Assembly (NCBI RefSeq): GCF_001540865.1
Contig: NW_017893384.1
Coordinates: 7,296-71,295, forward strand
Direction of reading: 5' to 3'
DNA from: Ananas comosus
Taxonomy: Eukaryota > Streptophyta > Magnoliopsida > Poales > Bromeliaceae
Length of the DNA: 64,000 nucleotides
Of this stretch, positions 1-10,695 are shown in pieces. Each line of letters opens with the position of its first letter. The stretch's first letter is position 1. A program made the position numbers and the translations under genes. The notes below the pieces were generated by a model. It saw only the letters and a program-made list of their open reading frames with translations, was not told the DNA's origin and searched no databases.

Positions 1-177
1 TCGTCACTTGGATCGAGAGATAGGGAAAAATTAATTTATATATTAAAATTTATATAATAATATATCATAAAATAAATATTTATATATTATTAATAAAATA
101 TTATAATTTATATATAATAATATATAATATAATGTATAAATAATATATTATATTATACTCTCTCTCTCTCTCTCTCT

Positions 178-341
178 CGGTCCACGAAGTGAAGCACACC
201 TCATGGACCGCGCGCAAAAGGATGGAGTCGCACATGTGAGCCCCGACTTTGCTCTCTCTCTCTCGGTCCACGAAGTGAAGCACACCTCGTGGACCGCGCA
301 CAAAAGGATGGAGCCGCGCCTCTGAGCCCCGACTTTTTCAC
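178..341. repeat. 86-bp tandem duplication
   Basis: Two direct copies start at 178 and 264 with CGGTCCACGAAG and run through the same GC-rich block ending in GAGCCCCGACTTT. They differ at a handful of positions and each is preceded by a (CT)n run. No reading frame here looks coding. The origin is not recognised; it may be the interior of a DNA transposon cut by the window edge. Confidence 0.8.
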
Positions 342-560
342 TATAGCTTTTCATTTTTCGCTCGAACAGAGCGGAAAACGAAAACACGATTTTTCCGCCT
401 ATTCGTAAAAAAAATTTTTCGAGAAAAATTTTTTACAGAGAACCAAACAATGGAAATCTATTTTTCAACTGAAAAAAAATTTTCGGACTCATTTTACATG
501 GATCCAAACACGCCCTAAGCGCTTGGTGTTATCGATAGTATCCCAACCATACTCTTTGAA
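342..560. other. AT-rich remnant of a DNA transposon plus a truncated MITE end
   Basis: The stretch up to about 515 ends in AACACGCCC, typical of the terminus of a small non-autonomous DNA transposon, but the matching end is outside the window or lost. Bases 521-556 repeat the right terminus of the MITE that starts at 561, so a second, truncated copy lies beside it. No gene seen. Confidence 0.35.
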
Positions 561-783
561 ACTAGGCTGGAATATTATCGACAGCACCAAGCTATTGGTG
601 CTATTAGGTTTTCAGTCTTTGGATAACAAAATGTACGGTTAGGATGATGTGGGCTCTATAGGTTTGAGTCAGTTATTGGTTAAATAGTATAATCTAAAGG
701 GTGAAAATAGTCAGAGAATTAAATCTAACGGAGGAAAACTCGGTAGCACCAAACGCTTGATGCTATCGATAGTATTCCAACCG

Positions 784-787
<4 letters not shown>
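561..787. mobile_element. MITE with about 50-bp terminal inverted repeats
   Basis: The left end (CTAGGCTGGAATATTATCGA, then CACCAAGC..TTGGTGCTA) is the inverted, diverged counterpart of the right end (TCGATAGTATTCCAACCGG). The non-coding interior contains GTTAGGATGATGTGGGC, which also occurs in the MITE at 37121-37346, so the two belong to one family. The TSD is obscured by the (CT)n/(TA)n flank. Confidence 0.7.
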
Positions 788-837
<50 letters not shown>

Positions 838-860
838 CTCTCTATATATATATATATATA
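785..860. repeat. (CT)n then (TA)n microsatellite
   Basis: About 35 bases of CT repeat grade into TA repeat with short TCTC interruptions. It lies exactly between two MITEs, a context that recurs in this window. Confidence 0.9.
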
Positions 861-1408
861 GTGAGGCTACTATGCTATCGGAAGCACGGAGCCTTCCGTG
901 CTTCCAGCTCGTTTTCGATGTTGCGACTTTCGAATCGTCAATCGGCTCCGTTAAACTTGATCTAGAGTATTTGGAGTATCTAGAAAATAAATTTGATTAT
1001 TTTTCGATATCATTTGCCTAGTGATCGAATGGGCTCAAAATCAACAAATTTCAATGGCCGTAGTGAGCCGTTTGCAAGTTTAACGGTGTAGAAATATCCA
1101 AATCACGTGAAATTTTGATAGAAAATTCTTTATACTATATAAAACAAGATCAATATCTTTGATTTAAAATTTTAATGTCATATTATTACATTTTGTAAGA
1201 TTTTTATTTTCAGCCGTTGATTTTGAGCCCCTTCGTTCATTAAGCAAATGATATCGAAAAATAATAAAATTTATTTTCTAGGTACTCCAAATACTCTTTA
1301 TATCAACTTTTAACAGAGTTCGCATCGACGATGCGAAATCGTCAACATCGAAAAAACGAGCTGGAAGCACGAAGGTCTTCTCTGCTTCGATAGCATAGTA
1401 GCCACACT
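861..1408. mobile_element. foldback MITE, about 550 bp, inserted in (TA)n
   Basis: Both ends read GGCTACTATGCTATCG inwards and the inverted similarity extends over about 100 bp per arm (CGTGCTTCCAGCTCGTTTT is shared in inverse orientation). The central part is AT-rich without an open frame. TA repeats flank both sides, so the TSD cannot be told from the microsatellite. Related copies are at 17179-17706, 58590-59142 and 59201-59748. Superfamily not determined. Confidence 0.75.
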
Positions 1409-1429
1409 CTATATATATATTATCGGTCA

Positions 1430-1840
1430 GTTCTATACACGCGGCCAGCGAGGACTGGGCGAGCACGGGCACGCCAAGGTACAGCGATCGGCTAAGCGGG
1501 GCACTCGTGTGGCGAAGCGCGGGCGCAGAGGCAAGGCGAGGCGCAACGCGAGCGTGGAAGCGCACCAACAACCCCGTTGGTCTGCGCGAGCCAGCACGAC
1601 GCCTGCAGCGTGCCCCTGTGTGGGCCCAAACAGGGGGAAGAGAAGATAGGAGGAATTTTTTTTTTTCCCTCTCTCCTCAAATTTTCCCTTTTTCAATTTT
1701 TTCCCCCGTCTCTTCCTTTTTTTTCCCCCTTTCCCATTTATTTTTTTATTTTTCTCTCTGCCTTTAGTTTTTTATCCCCTCTTCAAACAAAATTTTTCCC
1801 TCTCTCTTAATTTTTCTCTTTCATATATGAAGAAGATAGA
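1430..1840. other. GC-rich patch followed by a polypyrimidine tract
   Basis: Bases 1437-1640 are strongly GC-rich inside an AT-rich region; 1650-1820 is almost pure pyrimidine on the plus strand. Short overlapping ORFs exist in several frames but none resembles a known domain. It recalls the leader region of the long LTRs further right, but I cannot align it convincingly. Confidence 0.4.
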
Positions 1841-3776
1841 TTTATTAATTTTTTTAAGTCAATCTAATTTTTATTTATTATAAAAATTTAAAATAGATAA
1901 AAAATTTTTTCTTTAAATATTAGACTATGTATTAAATATAAATTTAATTTTTATAATTTGATTAGATTAGAATAGATGTATATTAAAAATCAAAAAAGCA
2001 TTGATGGAGTTTTACATGTTATTTATATTTTATAAAATTTATTCGCAGAATCGCCTATAAATACTAACAAAGATCTGTAGATTTAAGCACGCATTAGATG
2101 CTTTAAATTTAGAGACATTTAACTAACTCAAATCTAATATATAGAAAAGTGGATTAATAAAATAAATTTAAACAAAATTTACAACTTTCGTCCTTAAAAC
2201 TATAGTACAGTCACACTTTAATCTTGAAACTTTAATGTGTTATATTAAATTATACGCATGTGACACTTTATCCTTCAAAAACTTTAATTTAGTTGCCCAA
2301 TTTCTGACATTAAAATAAGGATATTATTAGTTCTTCAATCAATTTTATTGCTGCTAATAAAATAATTTCTTATCGTATTGTTTTTTTTCTTTATTTTTAT
2401 CTTTTTTTAAACTTATTTATATTTTTATTACACCAATAGTGCTTATTTAATCAATTGCCTTTTTTTTTTTTTTCTATTTTTATATATTTATATATTTACT
2501 TTATCAAAAATCATCTTCGCCGTAATCACGGATCCTTGCGATATAGTAATAAGTCATGACGATACCTAATTAATAGATGATCAATTCCCACATTGGTTAC
2601 GTGTTCTTTGCTCTTTTGCACCGCTACCAGTCATGTGCTGCATGTGTTCCATTATATGTATTATCGTGTTGTTAGGCAGCTGTGCAGATAATTGACTCGT
2701 CATTTACTAGCTAGGTCCTCCTTTAATTGTTGTTTGTCAAAGTCACGGTCTCTAATATCAGTTTCTGCCCACCACTTTGTTTTTATTTCATAGAATCTAG
2801 ATGACTTGTATCACATGCTTGACGTCATGTAGATTAGAAATTTCTTTCATAAGATTAATGTGAATTGAAAAATATTACCAAAAAAAAAATCTATCATTAG
2901 TTGGTTAAAAAAAATAACTATGTCAATTGATATTCTTTCTTGCCTACGGTTTGTTTATAAATCTTTTTTTTTATTTTTACTATCTAGAAAAAAAAAGAAG
3001 TTAGCCCATGTCATCGACCCGCATACTTCTTGTCTAATTATAAAAATTTATTACCCACATGGGGAACTGGACTCCCATAATGGTCAATTATACGGAAAAA
3101 AAAAAAAATCTCTACTGAAAAATTTTTCTCTAAGTTCGGCATGCAAAATTGGTTTGCATCATTCAGTGAATTATATATGTATCGCACTTGTTGGTTAATG
3201 CGTCATGTGTACTTGCCGAACTTATTCAATTGCACATTTAACCAATTTTTGAAATGTAAATTTTAATATCTTCTAAACTTTTCTATAACAAACATAAATT
3301 GGCCTCATTTTCATTTACATTGGTTGTTCATGGGAGAAAGAAATGAGGAGTATTAAGATATTTCTAAATCTAAAATATATTAAAACAGACAAACGAGCTA
3401 CTTTTAACTAAATGATAATGAACTTTCAAATATAATCTCATTAACAATAAATAAATGTAAATATGAAATATTACTAATGCTAAGTTTTCTGTAAAAGAAT
3501 ATGAGCTAGATATATATATCATACTCATCTTACAGAATACACTAGAACCCGTACCGAGATCTCAATCACCTAATAATTTAATTTTCAACTATTTATTTTT
3601 AAAAAATAAGATAAATAGCACCCTTTCTATCTCTCTATTCAAAATATATAATATATATATATAATATAGAGAGGGGAGAGAAGAGGAGTGGGGAGAGAAT
3701 AACGAGAGACGGATGGAGAGACGGAAGCGAAGCGGAAATGAGAAGAGACGAACGAGATCGAGCATAAGAGAGAGAG
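1841..3776. other. AT-rich intergenic DNA, no gene recognised
   Basis: Long A and T runs and short AT-rich ORFs only. From 3630 to 3775 there is a (TA)n followed by a purine-rich GAGA tract that runs into the next MITE. Confidence 0.6.
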
Positions 3777-3993
3777 TTGAGCTAGAATACATTCAAAAGC
3801 ACCAATGAGGTGGTGCTTTTGAGTTTTTAACCATTGGATGGAGAAATGTAAGGTTGTGATGATGGTGATAGGTGGTGGTAGGTGGTGGTAGATGAAATAG
3901 TATTTGATCCAAGGACTATTAGTAATGAAGGAGTAGATCCATGCGCTAGAAACCTAAAACGGGGTGATACTTTTAAAAGTATTCTAGCTCAAT
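3777..3993. mobile_element. MITE, about 217 bp
   Basis: The left end TTGAGCTAGAATACATTCAA and the inverse of the right end (TTGAGCTAGAATACTTTTAA) are terminal inverted repeats. Interior is non-coding with GGTGGTGGTA repeats. A (TA)n follows directly on the right. Confidence 0.7.
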
Positions 3994-4275
3994 TATATAT
4001 ATATATATGTGTGGTGGAACAGGTTAATTTGACACATTATTAAAAGTTTTAAAAATATTAAATTTACGATCAAAACTGTTGGCATTCGGTTAAATCGAAT
4101 CGGGTACGCCTATAAGCGGGTTCGATCCGACGGATGTTATGTTATCTAATTGGATTAGAATTAATCTCGCTTTCAAATTGAAAAGTTAGTTAGAAATAAA
4201 TCCTAGTCATATTAGGATAACAAATAATAACCGATTTGGCCTTATCTCTAACGCTATTAGGATTTTGGAATTCCT

Positions 4276-4283
4276 TATAAATA
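4276..4283 (+). promoter_or_regulatory. TATA box of the 5' LTR
   Basis: TATAAATA stands about 200 bases into the 486-bp LTR and is repeated at 4776-4783 in the second LTR. This is where the U3/R boundary promoter of a small LTR is expected. Confidence 0.6.
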
Positions 4284-4563
4284 GACGGGTGACCCCACAT
4301 GAAACGATGTACAAAAATAATAGAACCGAAAAAGAGAGAGAAACCATATCCTCCATTGACCTATTATTCTAAAGGGACTTGAACGGTAGATTTGCGATCG
4401 TGCTCGTTTGTAGTTCGATCCACCGCGAGTTCGGAGCGCAAGAAAATTTTCAAGGACGATCCTAGGACACGTGAACCAACCTCTACGATCCGGGCTCATC
4501 GCGTTCTAGCGCGAATCGCTTCCGCAAAAAGGTACGAACGAATACTTCCGCTGCGATCTACAT

Positions 4564-4576
4564 TGGTATCAGAGCA
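4564..4576 (+). other. primer-binding site, initiator tRNA-Met type
   Basis: TGGTATCAGAGCA follows the CA end of LTR 1 by one base and is followed at once by the TG of LTR 2. It is complementary to the 3' end of plant initiator tRNA-Met. Confidence 0.9.
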
Positions 4577-5269
4577 TGTTGGCATTCGGTTAAATCGAAT
4601 CGGGTACGCCCATAAGCGGGTTCGATCCGACAGATGTTATGTTATCTAATTGAATTAGAATTAATCTCGCTTTCAAATTGGAAAGTTAGTTAGAGATAAA
4701 TTCTAGTCATATTAGGATAACAAATAATAACCCATTTGGCCTTATCTCTAACGCTATTAGGATTTTGAAATTCCTTATAAATAGACGGGCGATCCCACAT
4801 GAAACGATGTACAAAAATAATAGAACCGAAAAAGAGAGAGAAACCACATCCTCCATTGACCTATTATTCTAAAGGGACTTGAACGGTGGATTTGCGATCG
4901 TGCTCGTTTGTAGTTCGATCCACCGCGAGTTCGGAGCGCAAGAAAATTTTCAAGGACGATCCTAGGACACGTGAACCAACCTCTACGATCCGGGCTCATC
5001 ACGTTCTAGCGCGAATCGCTTCCGCAAAAAGGTACGAACGAATACTTCCGCTGCGATCTACAAAAACAATGAGGACAAAATAAATATTGGCAAAAGTTTA
5101 GCGCCTAACAGTGTAATTAATCAATTATTTTTGGGTACAGGCGTGGAGCAGAAGAAGATGACTTCTGTATGAATAGGATAAAGTCCTTTTCTTTTTATTT
5201 TAAAAGGTTAAAGAATGGAAGAAGAATATTTAAAATCACAATTAACGGTGAGGCTTTTTTAGATCACCA

Positions 5270-5651
5270 TATCTTTTATACCTATCTATTAATTTTCAAT
5301 ATCTAAGAGTGACATGGCACAACCTTATTTTTTTTTATTTTTTTTAATAACCTAATTTTTTGGATTTTTTTAGGGCCCATATTCTCTCTCTCTGAGGGCT
5401 TATTTGGTTCATCTATTTTGGATATGGAATGAGAATCGATTTGATGAAATCTGATTAATTTTGTTTGGTTCGCAGTAATCTGTTTGGGATTCCTATTCCG
5501 GATTGGAATAGGAATAACCCATCAGCCTTCAACTTGATTTCGATCTCCTAGCCCGGATTGAGATTTCATTCCCGAAACCCACTAGTTCCCGAAGCCCATG
5601 AAACCATCTCATCCTCCTCTCTCTGTATACGATCTCTCACCCTTTTCTCAT

Positions 5652-5696
<45 letters not shown>

Positions 5697-6660
5697 ATCC
5701 CATATTTTTTTATAATTTTTTCTTGTATAAAAGTTTTTAAAAATAAATTTGATATTTTTTTGTTGGAAAACTTATTAGAGAATAGTATTATATTTTTCAT
5801 AAATTTTAAATAATATAAAATTATATTTGAGAGTTAAATTTGTATTATGGTTTTCTATAATTTTTTAGTTTATATGAATCAAACAATGAAATGGGAATAA
5901 CTCATTCCAACTTTCAATCCACAAATGAACCAAACGTGTTGGGAGAGTGGGCCAATCCAATTACCATTCAAATTCATTCATATTCCATTACCCATTCCAA
6001 TTCTACCGTTGAACCAAACAAGCCCTAATTTTCTATACCTTTTTATTAATTCTCAATATCTAAAGGTGACATGGCATAGCTTTATTTATTTATTTTTTTG
6101 AAACCTAATTTTTTTGGGATTTTTTGGGGTGCCTATCTACTCTCTCTCTCATTAATATTTCTTAAATAAGAGTTACTAAATATAGTATTATTATCATTAC
6201 AGCGTACAAGATTGTTGGACACCTCAAATCTACCTATTTATTAATTTCCAATATAAAGGTGACATGACAATCTCATATATATATATATATTTTTTGTAAC
6301 CTATTTTTTCTGTGATTTTCTTTTTTGGGCCTATCCACTTTCTCTCTCTAATTAACATTTCTTAAGATAATATAGTACTTTTGTCAAAATACAGCTAGGC
6401 CATCACGACCTGGGGCTTTAAAGAGGGTGCTGCATACTGAAAAAAAAATAAATTTCTTCATTAGAAAAATTTTTATTCAAAGTCATCATTAATTCCCAAT
6501 ATCTAAGGGTGACGTGGCACAATCTTTTTTTTTTATTTTGTTTTATAACCTAATATTTTTATGATTTTTTTGGGGCCTATCTACTCTCTCTCTCTCTAAT
6601 TAATATTTCTTACGTAAGAGTTACTATTTAATATAGAATTTTCATTATACTGTAAAAGAT
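5270..6660. repeat. degenerate tandem array, four units of about 190-250 bp
   Basis: Four copies carry the same succession: ATTAATT..CAATATCTAA, GGTGACATGGC, a T-rich run, AACCTAATTTTTT, GGGCCTAT and (CT)n, starting near 5285, 6045, 6232 and 6484. The first is separated from the rest by the MITE at 5396-6025. Non-coding; I do not recognise the family. Confidence 0.7.
5396..6025. mobile_element. Tourist-like (PIF/Harbinger) MITE
   Basis: Termini GGGCTTATTTGGTTCA and TTGAACCAAACAAGCCC are inverted repeats of the widespread Tourist/Harbinger type. The three flanking bases are TGA on the left and TAA on the right, compatible with a mutated TAA duplication. The interior holds a 41-base A run (5653-5693) and no transposase. 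hAT is the alternative class. Confidence 0.65.
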
Positions 6661-7315
6661 TGTTGAACTCCTTAAATGGCCAATAGTTATCCTTTATAAA
6701 TTAATTTTGAAAGTTTAATGGGTTGGCCAATAACTCACTAAATTACCATAAAGTTAACGTGCCTTTTCAATTCTCATTAAATTATTCCTAATTAATTCTT
6801 AATTTAATGCTACACCTTATTTGATAACTCTTATTTAGGAGACTTCTCATCTTCTTAAAGTTACTCCACCTTATTTCATAATTCATAAAATTTTTTGAAT
6901 TCTATTATTACCATTTATATGACCCCTCTTTCGCTTTCTCTCTCAAATGACATTTTATTTTATTTTCTACTTTTAATTCAATAGCCTCGGTTGTTAATTA
7001 GTAAGGCTCTTTTGATTTTTCTTTTCTACTAATTTTTTGCTATGATTTCAATTATATAGTATTTATTTTACCTTTTAGATATTTCTTTTCTAATTTACCA
7101 TTGTTTTTTTTTCCAGGTTAATTCCTACAGAAGCTATCATGAGGATAAAAACAAATGTAAATGCACACAAAAATTCAATTAATTTTTATACAATATATTT
7201 AAGTGCATGTTATATTATATTTTTTCAAAGAAATTTTATAAGGTAAAAGTAAAACATAGTTAAAAGAATTTCAAAATCCAACAAAAAAGGTGGAAGCACC
7301 ACATAAACGTGGTTA
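6661..7315. other. AT-rich DNA, no feature recognised
   Basis: Low-complexity AT-rich sequence with CTTT tracts; no inverted termini and no plausible ORF. Confidence 0.5.
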
Positions 7316-7329
7316 AAGAAGTCCAAATT

Positions 7330-7481
7330 TTTTTTTCCTTTTTTTGAGAGATAGGTAGCACGCTACCCGCTTCGTTTATTTCATTTAGAAATAAACTTAG
7401 CTGAAAATGTGAATCAACTAGGATTCGAACTTGAGTCTCGGGTACCAATCACCAAACCCTTTGCCACTTGCTCTAGTCGGT
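7330..7481 (-). mobile_element. tRNA-derived SINE, full length
   Basis: On the minus strand it carries a pol III A-box-like TAGAGCAAGTGGCAAAGGG, a B box GTTCGAATCC, a non-tRNA body with GAAGCGGGTAGCGTGCT, and an A-rich tail. A perfect 14-bp duplication AAGAAGTCCAAATT flanks it (7316-7329 and 7482-7495). It belongs to the same family as 15604-15785. Confidence 0.92.
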
Positions 7482-7495
7482 AAGAAGTCCAAATT

Positions 7496-8656
7496 ATTAA
7501 ATTCCAGAAAAAAGAAGGTAAAGAAGGGCCCTCTCTATTTTATAACTAGCTTTTATAAATATGATCATTTGTAAATTTTCTTCCTTATAAATTATTGATA
7601 TTCACAAATAAAAATTATTAGATAAAAATACTAACTTTAGATAGGTTTCTGATAATCAAAATTTTAATTATATACTTTTTGTATTTTACAAGGATAATTT
7701 AAGTAGAGAGCTATCATAACCTTTTAAAATATCTTCTAAAAAATTTAATTTAGAGATAATTATTTGTATGTCTCTCTAAACTCTTGAAATTTATAAAATT
7801 GTCATTCTTTATTAGTTGAGATATTAATAATAACTTTTGCAATATATGATCTCCTCTTCTTTTTATTTTTGGATTTGTAAATGATAAATTTTTTTATGTA
7901 CATTTTGTTATTTTATTATTTTAAAAATTTTTATCTGCCGCATCGCGCAGGAGTCTGCGGTAGTGTTTTAGGATTCCTAAAAATGGGTGGTCAGAATTTT
8001 GAAATGTTATTTATTTTATTGTATGAATCAGACGTGGTTGAGTTAAAAATTTTTGTGAAATTAATGTTATAATCCCTGAAAACAGGAAATTTGAAAAACC
8101 ACCTCTTTCCTTGACATTTTTTTTTTCAAAAAAAATTCGATTCAACAGGACTAAAATAATTTTTTACAAACTTTTATATTTATCCTAAAATTTTAAATCT
8201 ATCTAGTAGAAGAGACAAATAAAATTATGAATCTCCTAATTTAGGAATATTTAAATGGATTTCATATATTCAAATAGTTATGAATTTTATATGATTAATT
8301 TGGCATATAATAATATATAATATTAGTCTCCATAAATTAAAGAAAGTTTTGTGATAATTTTATTTATTAATACAGTTGGATAATTTCTGCATTAAATTAA
8401 AAATAGAAATAATATATTTCTATCTATAAGAGTATTTTCATCATGAAACAAAAAATTCTGCAATATTTTTTTTTTTTTGCTTTTGGAAAGTAAATCTGAA
8501 TTTATTTGGTAAACCCTAAAATTAATTTATGTTTAATCCGGTCTCGCTTCAAAAATCATTTGTTGGTGTGGAAGTGCAAATGATTTCAGGGGAATTAATT
8601 ACCTTTTCTCTTGTTTTCCCGGAACAAACTGCAAGTCCAGCCCTGATAGATATATA
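7496..8656. other. AT-rich DNA with one GC-rich hairpin
   Basis: No coding signal. At 7937-7965 a hairpin with arms CTGCCGCA and TGCGGTAG resembles the sequence of the Helitron end at 8657 but lacks a CTRR terminus; it may be a decayed Helitron end. Confidence 0.4.
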
Positions 8657-8690
8657 CTAGTGTAGGTATCCGCGCGATGCGGCGGGTAGT
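8657..8690 (-). mobile_element. Helitron 3' terminus (hairpin + CTAG)
   Basis: Read on the minus strand, CCGCATCGCGCGG forms a short GC-rich hairpin, followed nine bases later by CTAG and then T. This is the canonical Helitron 3' end. The element would therefore extend towards higher coordinates, over the RPA-like gene, which is on the same strand. Confidence 0.65.
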
Positions 8691-10695
8691 TATTGCTAAA
8701 ATAAAAAATTTATAAATAATAAAATATGAACATAAGTAAATAAAATTATAGTATGCCAGTATTAAAATATTAGTTCACAATAGAGTGCATTGTAGTAAAA
8801 TTTTAGAAATAGTAAAATATCAACAAAAGTAATAGTTATATGCAGTGAGCTATAGCCAACACAAAAACTTGAGTAACAGGCAATAAAAGCAAAGACAATA
8901 GGAGAGGAGGAAAAATCAAAGGAACCTTCCTAGCAGTTTACCGGATCGACTCGGATTGTCCATGGAATGTTCCATATCGTCAATCTCTGCAGGTTTGAAT
9001 CGATTTACGTCGCCATATCAAATCAAACATTAAAAAAAAAAAAGAAAAAAAAAAGAAGAAGAAAGCAATTCAAATTATTATTTTGTTGTGCATACTTCAC
9101 AGCCTACCATTCAAATTTTTTTGAGATGTCAATATTTTATATTTTTCCACTGAGATGCTATATTAAATAAGATTTGATCTTCACATTTTTCAATTTTTTT
9201 CACAAATAATTCAGAATATGAACTTCTCAAATGATTTTCAAGTTAGTGATATTTGGCTTGGTTTCTAAATAGTTTCTCTATTCATATATAGAAAGCAGAA
9301 CAACATGTGTCAAAAGATGTATAGTCAAATGAGGCAGTAAATCAGTACATATTTTACTCTATTAGTATATTATTCATTTTTTATTCTGCTGTAGCTGATA
9401 ATATAATTAGATATGTAAAACTTTAATTGATTAATTTATACAGTTATATTGTAAGTAGTAAGCATAGAAAAAAATTTGTTTTCTTACTGTAGAGACACAA
9501 TAATTTGTAACAGAAAAGACTAAGAAAAATAATACTCTAGAGCTTACAAGAAAAAATAAAAATATAAAATCCTATTAATTTTACTACAACAATAGCTACT
9601 ACGCTGCAACGTGCGAGTACTCAGCACATATTCTAGCATAAAGCAGTAGAGAAAGAAACGAACAATAATTAAAAATAAAAACACGCAATTACTTTGGCCA
9701 AATAGATTTTGAAATAACAGGTGAACATTAACTTTCCATTAACATCAAAATAACTGCAAACCAAAACAAAAGTACAAATTTCTTGCACCAAATTACACAG
9801 CAAACAGTAATAGAAAGAACAAGTATCACAGAGTGTTGATCTTGCATTAATGTTATTGATCTTAAGAATGCAAGCTCTTTCTATTTTTTTCTTCTATTAT
9901 TTTGTAATTTTTCTTGCTCTGTTTAAGGGGTCTTATAAAAGAGGATGAGAAAGACGAATGATCCGTATATGCAAAATTTTAGCAATCTGAGTAGAAAATA
10001 AGTTCACTACAGGGAAAATTCAAACATCACTTACTTACAATAATTGTGTGAGTAACATATAGCATTTATAACATGAAATTAAATATGATGAAAGTATATC
10101 ATATATATTATTAAAAAAACTATAGAAAATAAGTTGTTTTGACTTCATTTTCTTACTCATCAGATCAGAACTCTCCATGTAACTACAAAACAGAAAACAA
10201 ATGCCAGTTATTTATGTTCATTTCAATTGAAAAATAAAATACATTGAAACCACTTTTCTAAAACAATATTAATATAATTGTGTACCTGAGTAAATTATCT
10301 TTTCCCTTTGATTGATTAATAGCTTCCCTGACTTCATTGAGAACTTTTATAAGGATAATTTTACAGAAAATGCACATAAAAAGCAAGTCAATAAATATTT
10401 TATTTTTGGATAAATGCTTAAATATATGTACTTTTTATAATTAATATATATCATCAATGAATTAACCTAAGTAGCTCTCCTTATTTGCCTCTTGATATTC
10501 CTTCAACAGCTTCCTTCCCAGATAGGATTTGAAACTTCACATCAACAAAGAAAAAAATCAATGCAAAAGAATTGAAATAAATCATTTTTGAGTATAACAC
10601 TAGAAAGTACGTAAGGAAAAAGATAATTAGAAAATTTCTCACGCTACTTGGCAATTCTTTACGGACTTGCCTTGCAGCACCATCTTCTATAATGT
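8691..10695 (-). other. probable Helitron interior, no recognisable ORF
   Basis: AT-rich. I looked for Rep/helicase motifs (HUH, Walker) in both strands and saw none; only short frames occur. It separates the Helitron end from the RPA-like gene. Confidence 0.4.

Larger units (their letters stand above)
4077..5062 (+). mobile_element. minimal LTR retroelement: LTR-PBS-LTR, no internal domain
   Basis: Two direct repeats of exactly 486 bp (4077-4562 and 4577-5062) both begin TGTTGGCATTCGG and end GCGATCTACA. They are separated by 14 bases that consist of one T plus TGGTATCAGAGCA, the primer-binding site for initiator tRNA-Met. The unit is flanked by a perfect 5-bp duplication AAAAC (4072-4076 and 5063-5067), so it entered the genome as a single integration. 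By eye the LTRs differ at about 13 sites, nearly all transitions. No gag, pol or polypurine tract exists. Either an element this small was mobilised in trans, or a full-length copy lost its interior after insertion. Confidence 0.9.

Noticed and set aside
785..860. CRISPR-like or satellite array at the CT/TA repeats
   Set aside because: Simple microsatellites without spacers; the sequence is eukaryotic.
7430..7480. tRNA gene (A and B boxes)
   Set aside because: The boxes belong to a SINE with TSD and A-tail; no cloverleaf can be completed.
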